64,000 nt of DNA. It comes from an uncultured Saprospiraceae bacterium (GTDB lineage Bacteria > Bacteroidota > Bacteroidia > Chitinophagales > Saprospiraceae). Below the pieces are notes generated by a model, which was not told the DNA's origin, did not search any database, and worked only from the letters and a program-made list of their open reading frames with translations. The DNA lies in the NCBI GenBank assembly GCA_937942435.1, contig CALDEM010000051.1:1-64000 (forward strand), given 5' to 3'. The translations under genes were made by a program, and so were the position numbers. Within the stretch, counting starts at the first letter, position 1; the number at the start of each line of letters is the position of its first letter. This document shows positions 51,170 through 60,759 of this stretch, in pieces.

Positions 51170-51637
51170 ATGAGACAATATGAAGTCACTTTCATCGTAG
51201 ATCCAGTTCTGTCGGGCGATGAAATAAAATCGACAGCTAAGACCTATAGCGACATGCTCGAAAAAGAGGGTGCCAAAATCGTCAATGTAGACGAGATGGG
51301 TCTTAAGCAGCTCGCTTATTCTATCAATAAGCGATCTTCTGGTATTTATTTTTGCATTGAGTTTTCAATTACTGAAGGATCGGTTATCCCTGGCTTAGAG
51401 CTTGCTTTAAGAAGAGATGAGCGTATCATGAGGTTCTTAACAGTTCGTCTTGATAAGTACGGCGTTAAGTACAACGATGATAAGCGTAATGGCTTAATCG
51501 GGAAAGTTGTGAAGGCAAAAGATAAAGAAGAGAAAAAGGAATATAAAAAGGGACGTGCTAACAAGCCTGTTGCGAAAGCAGCGCCGGCTCCTGCCCCAGT
51601 TGCTGCTCCAGCATCATCTAAATCCGAAGAAGAATAA
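51170..51637 (+). CDS. rpsF: 30S ribosomal protein S6 with Ala/Pro-rich C-terminal tail
   Basis: [62 protein letters not shown]; start moved to 51170. Confidence 0.95.
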   Translation: MRQYEVTFIVDPVLSGDEIKSTAKTYSDMLEKEGAKIVNVDEMGLKQLAYSINKRSSGIYFCIEFSITEGSVIPGLELALRRDERIMRFLTVRLDKYGVKYNDDKRNGLIGKVVKAKDKEEKKEYKKGRANKPVAKAAPAPAPVAAPASSKSEEE

Positions 51638-51639
51638 TT

Positions 51640-51906
51640 ATGGCATCTAGAGACGATATTAAGTTTTTAAGTAACCCAAACATTGGTAGCAAGGCTAAGA
51701 AGTATTGTAGATTCAAGAAGTTTGGGATTAAGCACATAGATTATAAGGATCCTGACTTTTTGATGCAATTCATCAATGAGCAAGGAAAAGTGTTGCCACG
51801 TAGGATAACAGGTAACTCATTGAAGTACCAGAAACGTGTTGCAATTGCTATCAAGAGAGCGAGACACCTAGCTTTCTTGCCTTATGTAACAGATTTATTA
51901 AAGTAA
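51640..51906 (+). CDS. rpsR: 30S ribosomal protein S18
   Basis: [21 protein letters not shown]...[30 protein letters not shown]. Confidence 0.97.
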   Translation: MASRDDIKFLSNPNIGSKAKKYCRFKKFGIKHIDYKDPDFLMQFINEQGKVLPRRITGNSLKYQKRVAIAIKRARHLAFLPYVTDLLK

Positions 51907-51928
51907 TAACCTAGATAACTCTATCACC

Positions 51929-52375
51929 ATGGAGGTCATATTATTAAAAAATTTGAGAGCCTTAGGAGACAAGCACGATGTTGTCTCTGTAAAGAATGGC
52001 TACGGACGTAACTACCTTATCCCTAAAGGTCTTGCAGTATTGGCTAACAAGCCTAATATGGCAAAGCTTGATGAACTCGTCGCTCGCGAAAAAGCAGAAG
52101 AGGATAAGAAAGTAGAAGAATACAAAGTAACACTTGCTTCCATAGCAGATAAAACACTTAAGATTGGTGTTAAGTCTGGGACAAGTGGGAAGATATTTGG
52201 TAGTATCACTAACATCCAGATCGCTAATGCACTTAGAGATCAACTGGATCTAGATATACCAAGAAAGAAAATTGTAGTAGATGAAGAGATCAAAGAGATC
52301 GGAACTTATAAAGCTACACTTAACCTGCACGAACAAGTATCAGGTGACATCCAGTTTGAACTTGTTAAAGAATAG
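51929..52375 (+). CDS. rplI: 50S ribosomal protein L9
   Basis: MEVILLKNLRALGDKHDVVSVKNGYGRNYLIPKGLAVLAN. Confidence 0.97.
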   Translation: MEVILLKNLRALGDKHDVVSVKNGYGRNYLIPKGLAVLANKPNMAKLDELVAREKAEEDKKVEEYKVTLASIADKTLKIGVKSGTSGKIFGSITNIQIANALRDQLDLDIPRKKIVVDEEIKEIGTYKATLNLHEQVSGDIQFELVKE

Positions 52376-52407
52376 ATAGCTTAAGAGGCCATCTCTACAA
52401 ACCGTTT

Positions 52408-52446
52408 AAAAGGGAAATATTCGTAAGGATGTTTCCCTTTTTCTTT
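52408..52446 (+). terminator. Terminator of rpsF-rpsR-rplI
   Basis: aaagggaaa ... tttccctttttctttt hairpin. Confidence 0.75.
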
Positions 52447-52481
52447 TAATCCCCTTCTTCTTTTACAAGTTAGAATATGGT

Positions 52482-52892
52482 CTATCCGAGATGTGAGTGA
52501 TCTGACTTCATCGCTACTAGTCCTCCATATTCTAAAGCTAAGGATCTGTCTTGAGCTGCTTTTTGATATTCAGGATTGGCGATCATATTGAGAAAGTGAG
52601 ATACCGTAGGATATGTAACTAGGAGCACCATATGAGGCTGTTTATCTTCTGATCCGACGACTGTCTCAAGGACTTCACCTTTCCAGATTAACTTGCCCTT
52701 GGCTGCCTTAAGATGTTCTACGACATTTGCACTGTACCGCTTGTAGAGTTCTATGCCGGACTTACCTTCGCTTTCTACATGACCATTAAATCTAAGTATA
52801 TTCAACATCGTCACTTCTTGATCTTGTGGAAGCTTAGATAGAAGGCTCTTTAACTTTTCCCCTGTTGGATTAATCTGATTTGATAACTCCAT
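52482..52892 (-). CDS. DUF1330-like small protein
   Basis: MLNILRFNGHVESEGKSGIELYKRYSANVVEHLKAAKGKLIWKGEVLETVVG...AQDRSLALEYGGLVAMK. Confidence 0.65.
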   Translation of the reverse strand: MELSNQINPTGEKLKSLLSKLPQDQEVTMLNILRFNGHVESEGKSGIELYKRYSANVVEHLKAAKGKLIWKGEVLETVVGSEDKQPHMVLLVTYPTVSHFLNMIANPEYQKAAQDRSLALEYGGLVAMKSDHSHLG

Positions 52893-52893
52893 A

Positions 52894-53772
52894 TTATAAA
52901 CTATCTAAAAATGTTATTGTCTCTTCAGAAGAGGCGATTACTTTAACTCGGTCTTTGTAAGTATCTTCTATATGCACTGATGAAGGTGTTAGTCCGCTCA
53001 TCAGAAACTTTACATCATCTATGCGTTTGCATAATTGACTCACGTAAGTACGATATGCTTCCTCTTCCAAAGAATCATTGATGATGGTAAATATGTAATC
53101 AGGTTTTCTAATCTCAACGACCTCAAGGATGTCCAACAGACTTACATTGTGACCTACATTTATAACCCTAAAACCTTTGGTCCTGATTAGAAAATGTAAG
53201 AACTGCAGACTGAGACTATTACTTTCTCCTTCAGGCAGATAAATAAGAAATGTTTCATCTCTGGTAATCTCAGTTTTATCTATTTCAACATTACACTTGC
53301 GCTCTATAAGGTGTGAGACAAACCTTTCGTGAACACCTTTGATGCTGCCTGAGATCCACATCAGAGCTAACTTATCTAGCAACGGATAGATGACTTCAAG
53401 CATCGTTTCTACACAACCTCGTTGCTCTATGTTTTTGTCCATCAACTTGACAAACTTCTCTTCGTCAAGTTCTATCAGAGATATGGTAAGGGAGTCGAGC
53501 TGACCCTCAAAGCTTTCGTCTACGTCGGTTATTTCAGCGACCTTCTTTTGGATGGCATTAGGGTCCATCTTAGCGATCTTTGAGATTTTGATGCCATTGC
53601 GATTGAGTAAGGCGATGTTTAATATCCTTCTTAGATCGTCATCAAGGTAGTACCTGATATTAGTCGGGGTACGTTGTGGAGAAATGATATTATATCTCTT
53701 CTCCCATATCCTCAAGGTATGGGCTTTTACTCCGGATAATGTCTCAAGATCTTTGATGGAGTAGATGACCAT
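52894..53772 (-). CDS. MerR-family regulator with degenerate B12-binding-like C-terminal domain
   Basis: IKDLETLSGVKAHTLRIWEKRYNIISPQRTPTNIRYY; C-terminal Rossmann-like region and four-helix-bundle-like region. Confidence 0.85.
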   Translation of the reverse strand: MVIYSIKDLETLSGVKAHTLRIWEKRYNIISPQRTPTNIRYYLDDDLRRILNIALLNRNGIKISKIAKMDPNAIQKKVAEITDVDESFEGQLDSLTISLIELDEEKFVKLMDKNIEQRGCVETMLEVIYPLLDKLALMWISGSIKGVHERFVSHLIERKCNVEIDKTEITRDETFLIYLPEGESNSLSLQFLHFLIRTKGFRVINVGHNVSLLDILEVVEIRKPDYIFTIINDSLEEEAYRTYVSQLCKRIDDVKFLMSGLTPSSVHIEDTYKDRVKVIASSEETITFLDSL

Positions 53773-53921
53773 TATAAGTGACTTCTTGTCATATCTTGAA
53801 CTAAACGCTGATTTTGAGTATTAGTTTACTTTGAGTAAAGATGACAAAATTTGTTATTAATTATCTCAATCTGTACAATACAAAGAGTGCCATACAGTTT
53901 TGGGTTTACTAAGTGTATAAT

Positions 53922-55058
53922 ATGAAGATCGGAATAGTGTGTTATCCTACATTTGGCGGAAGCGGAGTAGTAGCTACGGAGTTAGGCATAAACTTGGCTG
54001 AGCGTGGACATGAAGTTCATTTTATCACTTATGAGCGTCCCGTACGTCTTGATGTCTTTAGGGGTAACGTGTTTTACCATGAGGTTTTACCATTCAAATA
54101 TTCATTGTTTAAGTATACACCGTATGAGACGACACTGGCAGGAAAGATGGTCGATGTTGCGATCAACGAGCAGTTGGATGTCTTACATGTTCACTATGCG
54201 ATCCCGCATGCTTCTGTTGCTTATCTAGCAAAACAGATACTCAAGAGCAAGGGCATCACGATGCCGTTTATCACAACACTACATGGCACAGATATAACCT
54301 TGATCGGTAAAGATCCGGCTCTTAAGCCAGTGGTAGAGTTTAGTATCAACAACAGTGATGGGGTTACAGCCGTATCCAACTTCTTAAAGGAAGCGACTCA
54401 TGAGAACTTCACTATTGAGAAGGAGATTGAAGTGATCTACAACTTCATAGATTTTAACAAATTTGCCAAGTCAGATAAGGATCACTTTAAGAAAGCCATA
54501 GCACCGGACAATGAAAAGATCTTGGTGCATATATCTAACTTTAGATCGGTTAAAAGAGCAGAAGACGCGCTTTATGTATTTCAGAAAGTAGTGAAGGAGA
54601 TTCCCTCTAAGTTAATGATGATCGGTGATGGACCAGAACGTGCTAAGCTAGAGGTGCTGTGCCGTGAGATTGGACTTTGTGATCAGATTAGATTCTTAGG
54701 TAAGCAAGGTGCTATAGAAGAGCTGTTGTCGGTGTCTGACTTGTTCTTACTTCCATCATCTAACGAGAGCTTTGGTCTTGCGGCCTTAGAAGCGATGGCG
54801 CTTGAAGTACCTGTTGTTAGTTCTAACGCTGGAGGTATACCTGAAGTTAATGTAGATGGGTTAACAGGATACTTATGTGAAATAGGAGATGTGGATTGTA
54901 TGGCTCAAAAGGCCATTCATATATTATCTGATCCTGAAAGACATGCTACTTTTAGAGCGAGTGCATTTGCGCAAGCGCAGACCTTTGATGTAAAGAAGAT
55001 TACCCCACAGTATGAAGCTTTATACGAACGCGTTATTGTCGCTGCGATGCCCGCATAA
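53922..55058 (+). CDS. bshA: N-acetyl-alpha-D-glucosaminyl L-malate synthase
   Basis: MKIGIVCYPTFGGSGVVATELGINLAERGHEVHFITYERP, HVHYAIPHA, ESFGLAALEAMALEVPVVSSNAGGIPEV. Confidence 0.93.
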   Translation: MKIGIVCYPTFGGSGVVATELGINLAERGHEVHFITYERPVRLDVFRGNVFYHEVLPFKYSLFKYTPYETTLAGKMVDVAINEQLDVLHVHYAIPHASVAYLAKQILKSKGITMPFITTLHGTDITLIGKDPALKPVVEFSINNSDGVTAVSNFLKEATHENFTIEKEIEVIYNFIDFNKFAKSDKDHFKKAIAPDNEKILVHISNFRSVKRAEDALYVFQKVVKEIPSKLMMIGDGPERAKLEVLCREIGLCDQIRFLGKQGAIEELLSVSDLFLLPSSNESFGLAALEAMALEVPVVSSNAGGIPEVNVDGLTGYLCEIGDVDCMAQKAIHILSDPERHATFRASAFAQAQTFDVKKITPQYEALYERVIVAAMPA

Positions 55059-55207
55059 ATCTTCCAAAACTCATCTTCTTTTAGTGATGGCCTTTTCTCA
55101 CAGCCATTGTTCTTCGGTTCTGTTACATTTGTGATAATTCATATATGATATTATCGTTCAATCCTTATCAATACAGATACAAGTAAGATAAGCGGTAGCC
55201 GTAGCAC

Positions 55208-56665
55208 ATGAGACAAGTATTAAAAACAGAACAGAAGGCCTTAGAGATTAATCTCAATGATCGTATTTATGGCACATTTGCTGAGATCGGAGCAGGGCAA
55301 GAAGTGGCGAGACACTTTTTTCAGGTTGGTGCTGCTGCAGGAACAATAGCTAAAACCATGTCCGCTTATGATAAGACGTACTCAGATCGGATCTATGGTT
55401 CCGATGGCAAGAGTCGCTATGTCAGTGAGAATAGGCTCTACAAGATGCTGGATCATGAGTATCAACTCATCGAAGAGCGACTCATGGGGACTCGTCCAGG
55501 CAGTAATTACTTTGTATTCGCCGATACGGTATCTGCTATCAATTACGCTAGGACAATCAAAGGAAATGGTTGGATAGGGATGAGATTTCAACATTTTCCT
55601 GATTCTGAAGCCAGTGATGTCGTGATGCATGTCAAGATGTTGGATAAGAACAATCGACAGCAACAAGAAGCCATAGGTATCTTGGGTGTCAACCTAATCT
55701 ACGCATGCTATCATGCTCGAGACGATCAAGAAGAGTTTGTACAATCCTTACTTGATGGGCTCAAGAGTCGAGTGTCTATAGACATGATCAGAACTAAGGG
55801 CCCTGCTTTTGATAATTATGATAACCGCTTGTCCTGCTTATACATGGTTAAACATAAGCTTACCGAGGTAGCCATCTTCAACAAGCAGAAAGTGAGTATC
55901 CATGCATCTGAGTTTTTATATCGTAAAGATGTGATGGTAGTACGTGGGCACTTTAGGCCGCCCACTTTGGTAACTCAAGATGCATTTGAAAAGTCGTTTG
56001 AACAATTTAAGCATGAAGAAGGGTATGACCCCGAAAGTGGTCGCCTTGTCGCTGAAATCACAATGGATAATCTCTTGAGATTTGGCCCATTAGATGAGAA
56101 GGATTATCTTGATCGGACAGAGATGCTTTGTGCACTCGGACTGACGGTCATCATCTCTGATTGTAGTAATCATCAGAAATTAATTAACTATCTCTCAGAT
56201 TATAAAATAAACAGACTGGGTATTGTCATCGGTGTCTACGAGTTACAAGCACTGATCAAGGAGAAGTACGAAAACAATAAGGACGGCAGATTGCTAACGG
56301 CATTTGGAGAACTATTCAGTCGCAATATAACGGTATACGCCTATCCAGCATTAGAAAGAGAAGATGACACACTGGTCAATATAGTAGAACTGCCAGTGCC
56401 CGATGAGATCAGCTTTTTATATCAACACTTGTTGAATAGTAGGCAAATCGTACAAGTAGAAAATCCTGATAAGAAGTTGCTGAACATCATCCCTTATAAG
56501 GTCTTTGAAGATATCAGTAATGGTCAAGATGGTAGCTGGGAGTCCTGTATGCCCGACGTTCTTCCTCCGATTATTAAAGCTAACAAGAGCTTTGGATATG
56601 GTAGAGACGAAGATCCATTTGAATATGACAAGACAGATGGTAGAGATGCCGAATATTATAATTAG
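55208..56665 (+). CDS. Conserved Bacteroidota protein of uncertain function (family often given conflicting names)
   Basis: MRQVLKTEQKALEINLNDRIYGTFAEIGAGQEVARHFFQVGAAAGTIAKTMSAYDKTYSDRIYG; no TM or receptor features. Confidence 0.65.
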   Translation: MRQVLKTEQKALEINLNDRIYGTFAEIGAGQEVARHFFQVGAAAGTIAKTMSAYDKTYSDRIYGSDGKSRYVSENRLYKMLDHEYQLIEERLMGTRPGSNYFVFADTVSAINYARTIKGNGWIGMRFQHFPDSEASDVVMHVKMLDKNNRQQQEAIGILGVNLIYACYHARDDQEEFVQSLLDGLKSRVSIDMIRTKGPAFDNYDNRLSCLYMVKHKLTEVAIFNKQKVSIHASEFLYRKDVMVVRGHFRPPTLVTQDAFEKSFEQFKHEEGYDPESGRLVAEITMDNLLRFGPLDEKDYLDRTEMLCALGLTVIISDCSNHQKLINYLSDYKINRLGIVIGVYELQALIKEKYENNKDGRLLTAFGELFSRNITVYAYPALEREDDTLVNIVELPVPDEISFLYQHLLNSRQIVQVENPDKKLLNIIPYKVFEDISNGQDGSWESCMPDVLPPIIKANKSFGYGRDEDPFEYDKTDGRDAEYYN

Positions 56666-56682
56666 AAAGTTGTAATACTGCC

Positions 56683-57489
56683 ATGCTGAACAAAATGAAA
56701 AAAAATAGCCATATCAACTTTGCATTATGCATGGTTATACTGTGCTTTATTACATCTGCTTGTCAACAAAAAGAAAAATCAGTGGCAACTCCCGAATTAG
56801 AAAAACCTGAAGTATCACTTCCTACATGGATAAACAAAGATTATGTGATGGGCAACTTTGAGCCTAAGAGTCACGAAAATTTTCAATTGATAGACACCAA
56901 GTACGCTGATAGAGAAGGGTTGTATCTGCGAAAAGAAACACTCGAAGATTTTATAAAAATGTGGGGAGCTGCAAAAACGGATGGCGTCAACCTAATTATA
57001 AAAAGCGCTACTCGAAACTTTGATTATCAAAAAGGTATCTGGGAGCGAAAGTGGACCGGTCAAACTGAACTCTCAGATGGCACCAAAGCCAGTGATGAAG
57101 CCGATAGTAAAAAGAGAGCATTGAAAATCTTGCTATACAGCTCCATGCCTGGCACCTCTAGACATCATTGGGGTACAGATATAGATCTCAATAATTTTAA
57201 CAATAGCTATTTTGAAGCAGGCGTAGGACTAAAGGTTTATGAGTGGTTAAAGGAGCATGCAGCCTCTTTTGGGTTTTGCCAACCATATACCGACAAGTCT
57301 GGTGGGCGCTCAGGGTATGAGGAAGAAAAATGGCATTGGTCCTATATGCCTCTTTCTAAGGATTTGACACAGTTTTGCAAGCAACAATTGACCAATGAGG
57401 ATATAATCGGCTTTCAAGGGAGTGAGGTAGCTATATCGGTGGATATGCTTAGTAACTACGTCTTGGGTATAGCGCCGGATTGTCTTTAG
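56683..57489 (+). CDS. D-alanyl-D-alanine carboxypeptidase (M15/VanY-like) lipoprotein
   Basis: Lipobox-like ITSAC; SATRNFDYQKGIWERKW, MPGTSRHHWGTDIDLN, EEKWHWSYMP. Confidence 0.85.
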   Translation: MLNKMKKNSHINFALCMVILCFITSACQQKEKSVATPELEKPEVSLPTWINKDYVMGNFEPKSHENFQLIDTKYADREGLYLRKETLEDFIKMWGAAKTDGVNLIIKSATRNFDYQKGIWERKWTGQTELSDGTKASDEADSKKRALKILLYSSMPGTSRHHWGTDIDLNNFNNSYFEAGVGLKVYEWLKEHAASFGFCQPYTDKSGGRSGYEEEKWHWSYMPLSKDLTQFCKQQLTNEDIIGFQGSEVAISVDMLSNYVLGIAPDCL

Positions 57490-57515
57490 ATTTATATGAA
57501 ACTTCAATTTAAGAT

Positions 57516-57953
57516 ATGAGCTCATTTACAGTAAGTGTAGAAGTCGAGGTTGATGTCAATCACGCTTGGGAGTACTACTTCAATCAGATAGGGTCTTGGT
57601 GGCCCAAAGATTACTATACATCGACTAAAACAAAGAGGTTTATCATAGACACGTTTATAGGCGGCAAGGCTTATGAAGATCATGGTGAAGGTGGTGGCTT
57701 GATCTGGGGAGATGTGATCGGTGTTGATTATCCCAATAGTCTACAGCTTAAGGGAAGCTTGACCAAAGAGTTTGGCGGCCCAGCTACTACATATGAAAAG
57801 TTCTCTTTTGAAGAGATCAAGGGGGGCACGAGGCTCTCTTATACCGCAGACTTCATAGGAACCACCACTGATAGGAGTATCAAATCACTAAAAGACGGAT
57901 GGAATGACCTATTAAAGGTGCATTTTAAGGGATATTGCGCGGATAAAGGGTAA
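57516..57953 (+). CDS. SRPBCC/AHSA1-like domain protein
   Basis: VEVEVDVNHAWEYYFNQIGSWWPKDYYTS...GLIWGDVIGVDYPNSLQLKG. Confidence 0.75.
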   Translation: MSSFTVSVEVEVDVNHAWEYYFNQIGSWWPKDYYTSTKTKRFIIDTFIGGKAYEDHGEGGGLIWGDVIGVDYPNSLQLKGSLTKEFGGPATTYEKFSFEEIKGGTRLSYTADFIGTTTDRSIKSLKDGWNDLLKVHFKGYCADKG

Positions 57954-57992
57954 GAATACACTCCGACTCTTTCAAGTATCATCAAAGCGTAT

Positions 57993-58000
57993 TATCTTTG
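57993..58000 (+). promoter_or_regulatory. -7 element TATCTTTG for rpmE
   Basis: tatctttgcgctcc about 25 nt upstream of the rpmE ATG. Confidence 0.5.
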
Positions 58001-58024
58001 CGCTCCTTTTAAACGAGATCTACA

Positions 58025-58354
58025 ATGAAAAAAGATATCCATCCTTCTAACTATAGAAAAGTAGTATTCCAAGACTTGTCTAATAATGAGACTTGGATCA
58101 CGCATTCATGTGTGAACACTAAGGATACAATCACGCACGAAGACGGTAACGAATATCCATTGGTAAAGTTAGAGATATCAAATAAGTCGCATCCTTTCTT
58201 TACAGGTAAAATGAAGTTTGTAGATACTGCAGGACGTATCGATAAGTTTAACAAGAAGTTTGCGAAGTTCGCAAAGAAGAAAGCAAAGCCCGCGGAAGCA
58301 GAGGCTGCTCCGGAAGCTACTGCAGAAGCAGCTCCAGAGGCACCAGCAGAATAA
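58025..58354 (+). CDS. rpmE: 50S ribosomal protein L31 type B with Ala/Glu-rich C-terminal extension
   Basis: [36 protein letters not shown]...[25 protein letters not shown]; tail [22 protein letters not shown]. Confidence 0.94.
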   Translation: MKKDIHPSNYRKVVFQDLSNNETWITHSCVNTKDTITHEDGNEYPLVKLEISNKSHPFFTGKMKFVDTAGRIDKFNKKFAKFAKKKAKPAEAEAAPEATAEAAPEAPAE

Positions 58355-58376
58355 TCTAAAATCAAAAAATATCAAG

Positions 58377-58404
58377 AACCTCGTCTTTATGGCGGGGTTT
58401 TTTT
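58377..58404 (+). terminator. Terminator after rpmE
   Basis: aacctcg-tctttatgg-cggggtt followed by T run. Confidence 0.7.
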
Positions 58405-58420
58405 CGTTAGACTCATATCT

Positions 58421-59596
58421 ATGACGCCCAAACAGGTTCATTTAGTCTTCTTCGATAGTCACGAACGTGAGCAGTTACTGCCACTCACATACTTGAGGTC
58501 TACCGCTGACTTGATGGTGGGTATGAGAACGATCAAGGAGAAATGGCTTGATGTCTTTGATCAAGGACATACGATACTCACCCCAGACTATCTACAAGGC
58601 ATGTATCCCAAAAGTGATCTTGAAGCTGACAGCTTGTGCCTATATATCAATGGCGCATGTCTCCCTGATGATCAGTTGATCGCAAAGATTAGAGCCCTCA
58701 ACACTGGGGAAGGACTTAATAATGGAGATCAACTCTTAGCTGTTAAGGCTCCGATGAAGCAGGGAGTAGGTCTTGATGATGTCTTTAAACTATTTGACGA
58801 AAGTCAGCTCCAAGAGACGACTGCAACGCTGATCAATTACCCAGAAGATATCTTAAACCATTGTCGCCCCGAGTTTCTAAAAGACTATGCTAGTAAGACC
58901 AATGACAGAATCTCAATGGCTCTTGATCCATCTTCTAAACATAGAGGTAACGATCTTTTTATCGGATCCAACACCAAGATCTATGATGCGATCATCAATA
59001 CGGAAGAGGGGCCCGTATACATCGATGATGATGTAGAGGTCATGGAAAACGCGGTTATCAAAGGACCTGTCTATATAGGGCGAGGTACCAAGATCCATGT
59101 AGGTGCTAAGGTCTATGCCGACACCATGCTTGGAGAACATTGTCGTATCGGTGGAGAGATCAAACGTACTACGATCTTTGGATACTCTAATAAGGCGCAT
59201 GATGGTTACTTGGGAGATTCGGTACTCGCTAAGTGGTGCAACTTGGGAGCAGATACTAACAACTCTAACTTAAAGAACACATATGGTCTCATCAGTCTTT
59301 GGGACGCTTCCGCAAATGCTTTTAGAACGACGGATCGACAATTTTTAGGGATGATAGCTGCAGATCACACGATGGCCGCTATCAACACCTCATTCAATAC
59401 TGGTACGGTCACGGGTATCTTTGCTAACATATTAGATCGATCGCCCGATCGATTTGTACCCTCATTTAGCTGGGGAAAGGTTGCAACTTATAAAGTGGAC
59501 AAGGCCATATCTGTTGCTGAGACTGTCTTAAGCAGACGATCACTAACCATGTCTGAAGCATATAAATCTGTCATCCGATATCTCTCAGCGCTATGA
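58421..59596 (+). CDS. GlmU-like putative sugar nucleotidyltransferase
   Basis: LVFFDSHEREQLLPLTYLRSTADLMVGMRTIKEKW; left-handed beta-helix-like hexapeptide region. Confidence 0.82.
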   Translation: MTPKQVHLVFFDSHEREQLLPLTYLRSTADLMVGMRTIKEKWLDVFDQGHTILTPDYLQGMYPKSDLEADSLCLYINGACLPDDQLIAKIRALNTGEGLNNGDQLLAVKAPMKQGVGLDDVFKLFDESQLQETTATLINYPEDILNHCRPEFLKDYASKTNDRISMALDPSSKHRGNDLFIGSNTKIYDAIINTEEGPVYIDDDVEVMENAVIKGPVYIGRGTKIHVGAKVYADTMLGEHCRIGGEIKRTTIFGYSNKAHDGYLGDSVLAKWCNLGADTNNSNLKNTYGLISLWDASANAFRTTDRQFLGMIAADHTMAAINTSFNTGTVTGIFANILDRSPDRFVPSFSWGKVATYKVDKAISVAETVLSRRSLTMSEAYKSVIRYLSAL

Positions 59597-60273
59597 TAGA
59601 TATGGTCAAGCGTCTGCTTAGTTATCTTTGGGATATACAAGTGGATTATCGCCCATCTGAGATCAATGGAGATCTCGTCGTCTTTCTGTCTAAAGGTCGC
59701 TATCAACTCTGCACAGCCAATGCTATTTATTCATTTGAAGATCGATATGATAACTTTGGAAACATCTTTAGAGATCAGCTTGATTATAGCCGCCTTAAAG
59801 GAAATAAAGTCCTCGTCTTAGGACTTGGACTCGGCAGCGTACCCATAACATTGGATATCGTAAAGCCCAATCATTGGGACTTCACAGCTGTTGAGATCGA
59901 TGAAGCAGTCTGTGAACTAGCCGCACTGTATGGTTATCCTAAGATTAAGTCACCAATCGATACAAGAGTAGGAGATGCGTTGGTATTTGTAAAGACCAAT
60001 CAAGAGTCTTATGATTTGATCTGTTTAGATCTTTTTATAGATGATATCATGCCAGAAGCGAGCATGGAGCTCGAGTTTATAGAAGACCTAAGGTCAACAC
60101 TTGCTCCCGGTGGGGTAGTGGTAGCCAACACGTTGGCATTTACAGAAGAGCACAAGGCAAAGTCAGAGGCCTTTTTTAAAGAAAAGTTCTTAGCCACATT
60201 CCCGGAAGCAGTACTCCAATACACTCATCTCAACAATATGTTGATCAGTGATAAAAATTATCTCCGGTCCTAA
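59593..60273 (+). CDS. Spermidine synthase-like SAM methyltransferase fold protein
   Basis: KVLVLGLGLGSVPITLDI, AVEIDEAVCELAALYG, DLICLDLFIDDIMP; ATGA overlap with upstream gene. Confidence 0.8.
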   Translation: MIDMVKRLLSYLWDIQVDYRPSEINGDLVVFLSKGRYQLCTANAIYSFEDRYDNFGNIFRDQLDYSRLKGNKVLVLGLGLGSVPITLDIVKPNHWDFTAVEIDEAVCELAALYGYPKIKSPIDTRVGDALVFVKTNQESYDLICLDLFIDDIMPEASMELEFIEDLRSTLAPGGVVVANTLAFTEEHKAKSEAFFKEKFLATFPEAVLQYTHLNNMLISDKNYLRS

Positions 60274-60320
60274 CCAACATGAGGTGACAGATGAGCGTAT
60301 AGTAGATAAGAAGATGTACA

Positions 60321-60641
60321 ATGAAAATCATAATCCCTATTCTTTTTGCTCTGCTAATTGTCTCTTGTTCAGACTCTACTCCAAGCTGTATAGATGTGAT
60401 GATGGATGAGTTCATCACTCAAAACTCCGAGCGTAACTTCACTTTCATATATGAGTTTGAGCAAGATGGAGAGCAGTTATACATCTTTGACAATGGCGTT
60501 GCTTTCGATGCTATCGCGGTTGTTGTCAATGAAGACTGTGAGACAGTCTGCTCTTATGGCGGCTTTAGAACAAACAATCCTAATCCATGTACGGATTATC
60601 AAGATGGTATCAATAGGTCTCGTCAGATATGGCCTGAGTAA
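60321..60641 (+). CDS. Small lipoprotein, hypothetical
   Basis: Lipobox-like LLIVSCSDS; 106 aa, Cys-containing. Confidence 0.6.
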   Translation: MKIIIPILFALLIVSCSDSTPSCIDVMMDEFITQNSERNFTFIYEFEQDGEQLYIFDNGVAFDAIAVVVNEDCETVCSYGGFRTNNPNPCTDYQDGINRSRQIWPE

Positions 60642-60759
60642 ACCTAAAGTATCATTCAGTGTTTTGATTTTATCGAAGTGTCTGCTAAGTGATTAGACAT
60701 CAAGTCGTCTACTAATTAGTTGAGCGCTCGATTAAAGTTTCTATACTTTTACAAAAACA

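Noticed and set aside
53922-55058. bshA as a novelty
   Set aside because: Bacillithiol synthesis genes are known in Bacteroidota; an ordinary housekeeping gene
58051-58365. Minus-strand 104-aa ORF over rpmE
   Set aside because: Shadow ORF of the Ala/Glu-rich L31 tail
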